DNA from: Streptomyces sp. 2131.1 | GTDB taxonomy: Bacteria > Actinomycetota > Actinomycetes > Streptomycetales > Streptomycetaceae | Direction: 5' to 3' | NCBI RefSeq assembly: GCF_900105515.1 | Contig: NZ_FNSY01000001.1 | Coordinates: forward strand, 4,030,001-4,094,000 | DNA length: 64,000 bases | In this document: positions 59,420-64,000 of the stretch, piece after piece | How positions within the stretch are numbered: position 1 is the first letter of the stretch | How the letters are laid out: every line of letters starts with the position of its first letter | Notes under the pieces: generated by a model | Seen by the model: only the letters and a program-made list of their open reading frames with translations | Told to the model about the DNA's origin: nothing | Databases searched by the model: none | Program-made: the position numbers and the translations under genes

Positions 59420-59601
59420 GGCGACGAACGTAGGCGGGAGGCGCCGGGAGGGCGAGCGGGTTTCGGGGCGGGGGCCCGGAAGGGTTCTGCGCCGCCCAGG
59501 GGCGCGAAGGCTGACGGAATCCGGCGCTCGGCCGGGTGTTCGGGGCCGGTGGTAGCTTGGCAGGCCAGTTCTTGGCGTGTACATCGAGCTAGGGGGACCT
59601 C

Positions 59602-60258
59602 ATGCACCAGTCCGTACGGAGCCGGATGGTGGCCGCGGCCGCGTCCGGGGCGCTGGTCATGCTCTTCGCGTCGGGCTGCTCGTTCAGTTTCGGCGGCGAC
59701 GTGGTCGTCAAGAAGGAGGAGGTCGCCAAGCAGGCCTCCGCCGGTCTGGAGAAGCAGGTCGGGCGCGCCCCCGAGGACGTGAACTGCGAGAAGGACCTCA
59801 AGGGGAAGGTCGGTGAGTCGGTGCGCTGCACGCTCACCGACAGCGGCAAGAAGCTCGGTATGACGGCGACCGTGAAGTCCGTCGACGGCAAGAAGGTGAA
59901 CCTGGACTTCAAGGTGGACGACAACGCCGGGGCCGGCAGCGGCGCCTCCGCCGACCCCCAGCCCAGCGACTCGGCACAGCCGTCCGACTCGACGGCCGGC
60001 GGCAGCGACACCGGCGCCTCCGGCTCCGTGGACAAGGCCGAGGTCGCCCGCCAGGGCAAGGCCGCCCTCGCCGCCCAGGTGGGCAAGCAGCCCGACGCCT
60101 TCTCCTGCCCGGAGAACCTGCCCGCCAAGGTCGGCGCCACGATCCGCTGCCGGCTCGCGGACGACGGCAAGCAGTACGGAGTAACCGTCACCGCGAAGTC
60201 GGTCGTCGGCGGCAAGGTGAACATGGACTTCAAGGTGGACCAGACGCCGGGCGGCTGA
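59602..60258 (+). CDS. Lipoprotein with two DUF4333 domains
   Basis: A 218-residue exported lipoprotein. The lipobox is FASGCSFS (Cys about 26). Two DUF4333 units follow (about 35-110 and 145-215), each with a Cys pair (VNCEKDLKGKVGESVRCTL; FSCPENLPAKVGATIRCRL) and the ending K-VNLDFKVD or K-VNMDFKVD. A Ser/Asp/Gly linker separates them. The repeat suggests internal duplication. Function of the family is unknown. Confidence 0.9.
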   Translation: MHQSVRSRMVAAAASGALVMLFASGCSFSFGGDVVVKKEEVAKQASAGLEKQVGRAPEDVNCEKDLKGKVGESVRCTLTDSGKKLGMTATVKSVDGKKVNLDFKVDDNAGAGSGASADPQPSDSAQPSDSTAGGSDTGASGSVDKAEVARQGKAALAAQVGKQPDAFSCPENLPAKVGATIRCRLADDGKQYGVTVTAKSVVGGKVNMDFKVDQTPGG

Positions 60259-60267
60259 GGGGCCGGG

Positions 60268-60302
60268 CGGACGGCGAGCGCCCGGGTGGGGCTCGCCGTC
60301 CG
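60268..60302. terminator. 12-bp stem terminator between convergent genes
   Basis: CGGACGGCGAGC (60268-60279) pairs with GCTCGCCGTCCG (60291-60302), followed by GCTTTT. It separates the DUF4333 and DUF397 genes. Confidence 0.8.
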
Positions 60303-60307
60303 GCTTT

Positions 60308-60553
60308 TCAGCCCTGGCGCGCGTACGTGACGAACGCGGACCAGGCCGTGGGCGCCACTTCGAAGTGGGGGCCGGGGATGTTCTTCGAGTCGCGGACGTG
60401 GACGGCGGTCGCGCAGGACGCGACCTCGATGCAGTTGCCGCCCTCGCCACCGCTGTAGCTGGACTTGCGCCAGTCATAGGCGACCTCGATGCAGTTGCCG
60501 CCCTCGCCGCTGCTGTAGCTGCTCTTGAACCAGTGGAGTTGCTCGGTGTTCAT
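60308..60553 (-). CDS. DUF397 protein, two tandem repeats
   Basis: An 81-residue twin of the DUF397 protein at the left end: two units opening WFKSSYSSGEGGNCIEVA and WRKSSYSGGEGGNCIEVA, then VHVRDSKNIPGPHFEV and WSAFVTYARQG. The two halves are nearly identical, which points to a recent internal duplication. Coupled to the upstream XRE gene by an ATGA overlap. Confidence 0.93.
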   Translation of the reverse strand: MNTEQLHWFKSSYSSGEGGNCIEVAYDWRKSSYSGGEGGNCIEVASCATAVHVRDSKNIPGPHFEVAPTAWSAFVTYARQG

Positions 60554-61416
60554 CGGTCTCCCAACATCTTCTCAATGAGCATGAGGGACTCCCTGGGGGA
60601 GAGAGCCTGCGCCCGCATAATTCCATTGCGTTCGGTGAAGATTCGCACCTCAGCCGGGTCCGTGATCAGCCTCGCATGCCCGTATGCCTCGGTGTACGCA
60701 ACCTCTTGGCGGCCCCTCGGCGTGACCAGAGTGAACGCCGCGTCCAGGCTGGGGTGTTCGTGCCGGTCGGTGGTCATGATCTGGAGCTCAACCGTTCGCA
60801 TCCGTCCCACGGTAAGCAGTCGTTGTAACTGCGCCCGGTGGACTTCTCGTCCGCCGATCGGGCGTTGCAGGGCGGCCTCCTCCACGACGAAGCTGAGCGT
60901 CGGAGCGGGCCAACGCTCGAAGATCTGCTGGCGCGCCATGCGGTCCGCCACGCGTTTCTCGATCGTCTGCTCGTCCAGCAGCGGCCGCCGGTGGGTGAAC
61001 ACCGCTCGCGCGTACTCCTCCGTCTGGAGCAGGCCGGGGATCACCTGGTTGTTGTAGTCATGCAGGGCCACCGCCTCCGCCTCTGTCCTGGCGAAGTCCC
61101 GGAACCATCCCGGATGCCGCAGGCGCGTCCGCTTCAGCGCCTCCCGTACCTCCTCCGCCGTCGCCTCCAGCAAACCCCCCGTGTTCAGGGCCCGGTCCGC
61201 GAGCATCAGGAACTCCACCTGCGGGGTCCGCACCCCCCGTTCCATCGCGGAGATCAGGTCCTCGCCGCAATGCGTCTCCGTCGCCAGTTGCTTCTGGTTC
61301 ATCCCCGCGCGTTCGCGCAAGAACTTCAGCTGGCGGCCCAGCGCCCTGAACAGGTGCGCCGTGCCGTCCGATTCGGCCGGGCGTTCCGGCCGTTCCTCAC
61401 GTTGCGTGTTCGTCAT
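60550..61416 (-). CDS. XRE-family regulator with DUF5753 (WhiJ/Scr1-like)
   Basis: A 288-residue regulator with an HTH at about 28-85 (LKFLRERAGMNQKQLATETHCGE) and a DUF5753 domain (about 110-280, VIPGLLQTEEYARAVF, then ALSPRESLMLIEKML). It is the same type as the protein at 1291-2115 and again sits with a DUF397 partner and a divergent ATPase. Likely binds the CCCGTACAG repeats in its upstream region. Confidence 0.92.
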   Translation of the reverse strand: MTNTQREERPERPAESDGTAHLFRALGRQLKFLRERAGMNQKQLATETHCGEDLISAMERGVRTPQVEFLMLADRALNTGGLLEATAEEVREALKRTRLRHPGWFRDFARTEAEAVALHDYNNQVIPGLLQTEEYARAVFTHRRPLLDEQTIEKRVADRMARQQIFERWPAPTLSFVVEEAALQRPIGGREVHRAQLQRLLTVGRMRTVELQIMTTDRHEHPSLDAAFTLVTPRGRQEVAYTEAYGHARLITDPAEVRIFTERNGIMRAQALSPRESLMLIEKMLGDR

Positions 61417-61457
61417 CTGCCCCGTACCGCCTCTGTCCGTCCGGTCACGGCCGACGC

Positions 61458-61489
61458 CCCGTACAGCCGGTCGGGCAGGCCCGTACAGC
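61458..61489. promoter_or_regulatory. CCCGTACAGC direct repeats, candidate operator
   Basis: CCCGTACAGC occurs at 61458-61467 and 61480-61489, 22 bp apart (two helical turns), with a partial CCCGTAC at 61421. The second copy runs into the 10-bp palindrome CAGCTAGCTG. The half-site equals that of the inverted repeat at 2160-2184 in the other module. Confidence 0.6.
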
Positions 61490-61549
61490 TAGCTGGAGTC
61501 GTGTGGTCACTCCTGGTCAGCGTACGAGCAGGCGGACACGCTGGGTCAC

Positions 61550-61969
61550 ATGAACGCCGAAATCACCCTCGTGGGTAACGACTTCGTCCAGCGCTTCAGC
61601 GCCACCCGCCGAGGTGCGCGCCTCGCCCGCCGACTCGCCGTGCAGCAACTCGACGCCTGGGGCGTGGCGTACGGGAGCCGGCTCTCCGACGACGTGGCGG
61701 TGGTCGTGGCCGAGCTGGCCGCCAACGCCGTGCTGCACGGCCACGTCACCGGCCGTGACTTCGAGCTGCGCGTGCTCCCCGAGGCGGACGGCATCCGCGT
61801 CGAGGTGTCGGACGCGCGCGGCGAGCGGCGCCCGGAGCTGCGCGCGGGCGGGCCCGTTGCCGAGAGCGGGCACGGGCTGCGGCTGGTCGAGGCGCTGGCG
61901 GCGGAGTGGGGCGTCGCCGAGCGCATCGTCGGCAAGACGGTGTGGGCGCGGGCGGCCCCGGGGCGGTGA
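61550..61969 (+). CDS. ATP-binding anti-sigma-like protein (GHKL fold)
   Basis: A 139-residue solo HATPase_c protein: N-box VVAELAANAVLHGHV (about 56-70), D-box VSDARGERRP and lid ESGHGLRLVEALAAEWG. It completes the second XRE/DUF397/ATPase module and resembles the copy at 2229-2663 in length and order. It converges with helR, 5 bp between stops. Confidence 0.9.
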   Translation: MNAEITLVGNDFVQRFSATRRGARLARRLAVQQLDAWGVAYGSRLSDDVAVVVAELAANAVLHGHVTGRDFELRVLPEADGIRVEVSDARGERRPELRAGGPVAESGHGLRLVEALAAEWGVAERIVGKTVWARAAPGR

Positions 61970-61974
61970 GGCCC

Positions 61975-64000
61975 TTACGCCCCCGACAGCACCACCAACT
62001 CCCGCGTAGCCCGGGTCATCGCCACGTACCGGTCCACCGCCCCGCCGACCCCCGTCCCGAAGGATTCCGGCTCGACCAGGACCACGAGGTCGAACTCCAG
62101 GCCCTTCGACAGCGTCGGGGTCAGCGCGCGGACGCGGGGCGACGGCGGGCGGAAGGACGCAGGCGCGCCGATGACGCATGCCGTGCCCTCGGGGTGGGTG
62201 GTCAGCCAGGTGTCCAGGACCGTGGGGAGGTCCGCGAGCGGGCCCCGGCGCACGGGGATGCCGCTGCTGCGGATGGACACCGGGACGTTGGCGGTCGGCA
62301 GGGCGGCCCGGATCACCGGCTCCGCGGCGGCCATGATCTCCTCCGGTGTGCGGTAGTTGACGGTCAGCGCGGACAGCGTGATCCGGTCCAGGCCGACCCT
62401 CTCCAGCCGCTCCCGCCACGACTCCGTGAAGCCGCGCCGGGCCTGTGCGCGGTCGCCGACGATCGTGAAGCTGCGCGAGGGACACCGCTGGATCAGCATC
62501 TGCCACTCCGCGTCGGTCAGTTCCTGCGCCTCGTCCACCACCACATGCGCGAACGGGCCCGCCAGCAGGTCCGGTTCGGCGGTGGACAGCGCGTCCGGGT
62601 CGACCAGCGTGTCCTGGAGGTCCCGGCCGCGCAGCATCCCCACCGCGCCCTGGCTCTCGTCGATCTCGGCGTTCTCCAGGAGGCTGTCGATGGCAGCGGC
62701 CCGGTGCGCCCGCTCGGCGGCGGCCGTCGCCTCGTTGCGGCGCCGGCGGCGGGCCGCGTCGGGGTCACCGAGCCGCTGCCGGGCCGCGTCCAGCACCGGC
62801 AGGTCGGAGACCGTCCACGCCTGGGGCTCGGAGCGCTGGAGCCGGGCCACCTCCTCGCGGGTGAGTCCCGGCGCACAGCTGCGCAGGTAGGCCGGGACGG
62901 ACCAGAGGTCACCGACCAGGTCCGTCGCCTCCAGCAGGGGCCACGCCCGGTCGAAGGCCGCGATCAGCTCGCGGTCGCGCAGCAGCGCCCGGCGGACCAG
63001 GTGGTCCGGGACCTCCTCCTGCCGGTCGGCGTGCTTGTCGGCCAGGATCGTCACGACCTCCTCCAGGACCGCGTCCCGCGCCTCGTTGTGCGGGACGCCC
63101 GGCGCCGACTCGAAGGCCACGGCCCACTCGGCGGAGGTCAGCCGGACGTCCGCCCAGGGCGTCGTGACGGTGAGGCCCTTGGCGGGCGGTTCCTCGTAGA
63201 ACGCGACGGCCGCCTCGACCGCCCGCACCAGCTCCGCCGACGCCTTCAGCCCGGCCACCTCCGGATCGGCCTCGGGCAGGGCCGCCCCGCCCTCCGGCAC
63301 GAGGTCGCGCAGCGTGCACGTACGCACCCCGTCCTCACCGAGGCTCGGCAGCACATCGGCGACGTACCCCAGGTACGGCTGGTGCGGGCCGACGAACAGG
63401 ACGCCGCCGCGCCGGTTTCCGAGGCGTGGGTCGGCGTACAGGAGGTACGCGGCGCGGTGCAGGGCGACGACCGTCTTGCCGGTGCCCGGGCCGCCGTCGA
63501 CGACCAGCGCCCCGCGCGAACCGGCGCGGATGATGGCGTCCTGGTCCGCCTGGATGGTGCCGAGCACGTCCCGCATCCGGGCAGACCTGTTGGTGCCCAG
63601 GCTCGCGATGAACGCCGACTGGTCGTCGAGCGCGGCGTGCCCGGCGAAGGCGTCCGGGGTGAACACCTCGTCCCAGTAGTCGCTGATCCGGCCGCCGGTC
63701 CACCGGTAGCGGCGGCGGCTCGCCAGGCCCATCGGGTTGCCGTGCGTCGCCCCGAAGAACGGTTCGGCGGCGGGGGAGCGCCAGTCGGTCAGCAGCCGGC
63801 GGCCCTCGCTGTCCGTGAGGCCGAGCCGTCCCACGTACACCGGCTCGGAGCCGTCCGCACCGGCCATGTGGCCGAGGCACAGGTCCAGGCCGAAGCGGCG
63901 CAGGGTGCGCAGCCGGGCGGACAGCCGGTGGATCTCCGCGTCCCGGTCCAGCCCCTGCCTGCCCAGGCCGCCCGGGGCGCGGCGGGCGGTGTCGAGGGCG
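61975..64000 (-). CDS. helR: HelR-type RNA polymerase recycling ATPase, 5'-truncated by window
   Basis: At least 675 residues of a UvrD/Rep-like helicase-fold ATPase; the frame stays open to the right edge, so the true N-terminus lies outside. The HelD-type N-terminal region (RLGLTDSEGRRLLTDWRSPA), Walker A GGPGTGKT, AHVVVDEAQELTDAEW and GDRAQARRGFTESWRE are present. HelR frees stalled RNA polymerase and in actinomycetes displaces rifamycins, giving rifampicin tolerance. The closest match I recall is HelR rather than HelD. Its promoter, where a rifamycin-associated element would be expected, is not in this window. Confidence 0.9.
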   Translation of the reverse strand, partial: ALDTARRAPGGLGRQGLDRDAEIHRLSARLRTLRRFGLDLCLGHMAGADGSEPVYVGRLGLTDSEGRRLLTDWRSPAAEPFFGATHGNPMGLASRRRYRWTGGRISDYWDEVFTPDAFAGHAALDDQSAFIASLGTNRSARMRDVLGTIQADQDAIIRAGSRGALVVDGGPGTGKTVVALHRAAYLLYADPRLGNRRGGVLFVGPHQPYLGYVADVLPSLGEDGVRTCTLRDLVPEGGAALPEADPEVAGLKASAELVRAVEAAVAFYEEPPAKGLTVTTPWADVRLTSAEWAVAFESAPGVPHNEARDAVLEEVVTILADKHADRQEEVPDHLVRRALLRDRELIAAFDRAWPLLEATDLVGDLWSVPAYLRSCAPGLTREEVARLQRSEPQAWTVSDLPVLDAARQRLGDPDAARRRRRNEATAAAERAHRAAAIDSLLENAEIDESQGAVGMLRGRDLQDTLVDPDALSTAEPDLLAGPFAHVVVDEAQELTDAEWQMLIQRCPSRSFTIVGDRAQARRGFTESWRERLERVGLDRITLSALTVNYRTPEEIMAAAEPVIRAALPTANVPVSIRSSGIPVRRGPLADLPTVLDTWLTTHPEGTACVIGAPASFRPPSPRVRALTPTLSKGLEFDLVVLVEPESFGTGVGGAVDRYVAMTRATRELVVLSGA

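Noticed and set aside
1..64000. tRNA, rRNA, insertion sequences or prophage genes
   Set aside because: No cloverleaf-like segments, transposase catalytic motifs, integrase or phage structural genes were recognised; the IS30-like motif at 50396-51118 is only a DNA-binding segment.

Overview
The window is chromosomal DNA from a Streptomyces-type actinomycete. The evidence is very high G+C with G or C at almost every third codon position, many GTG starts, and purine-rich ribosome sites. Gene families typical of the genus are also present: WhiJ-type XRE/DUF5753 regulators with DUF397 partners, DUF2637, DUF3558, DUF4232, class I LysRS, the futalosine menaquinone route and HelR. I saw no tRNA or rRNA gene, prophage, insertion sequence or CRISPR array.

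Layout. 0-9 kb: a winged-helix protein cut near its start by the window edge, a DUF397/XRE/ATPase regulatory module, a DUF3224 protein, a DUF4232 lipoprotein with a 32-residue membrane peptide in front of it, a membrane-anchored HTH protein, a sortase-type choice-of-anchor A surface protein with a DasR-like operator, a phospholipase D family enzyme and a second ATPase. 9-18 kb: an isolated GvpU-like gene, divergent argS and class I lysS, a DUF2637 membrane protein, two DUF3558 lipoproteins and rtcB. 18-26 kb: accessory genes (SDR, YnfA, MarR, a Mut7-C RNase fused to a MoaD-like domain, NmrA-like, GNAT, AraC, MerR and MFS), a 33-bp tandem repeat and a frameshifted ThrE remnant.

26-41 kb is a respiratory block. 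It holds hemL (heme precursor), a phosphoglycerate mutase family gene and a Tat lipoprotein deacetylase, then resA-ccdA-resB-ccsB (cytochrome c maturation). After a blasticidin-S-deaminase-like gene come mqnL, mqnP, mqnM, an AsnC regulator and mqnE (menaquinone by the futalosine route). Heme, cytochrome c assembly and the quinone pool are therefore encoded side by side.

41-50 kb: a GNAT gene, DUF4229, and a glutamate/cystine-type symporter preceded by a cysteine-containing leader peptide. Next comes a lipid locus: TetR, MaoC-like dehydratase and long FabG, divergent from a FadA2-like thiolase across two tandem palindromes, followed by an acyl-CoA ligase. 50-54 kb: a regulator combining an IS30-type HTH with a MarR/GbsR-like domain, divergent from a DUF4097-DrrA-DrrB exporter operon. 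54-60 kb: an MFS exporter behind two MarR-type sites, an F420-type LLM oxidoreductase, a leucine-rich-variant repeat protein, a methyltransferase and a DUF4333 lipoprotein. 60-64 kb: a second DUF397/XRE/ATPase module, then helR running off the right edge.

The most noteworthy observations are the cysteine leader upstream of the symporter, the blasticidin-deaminase-like gene, the paired WhiJ-type modules sharing a CCCGTACA half-site, the DasR-like site over the surface-protein promoter, and the orphan GvpU. No database search was possible, so family names rest on motif and sequence recognition.
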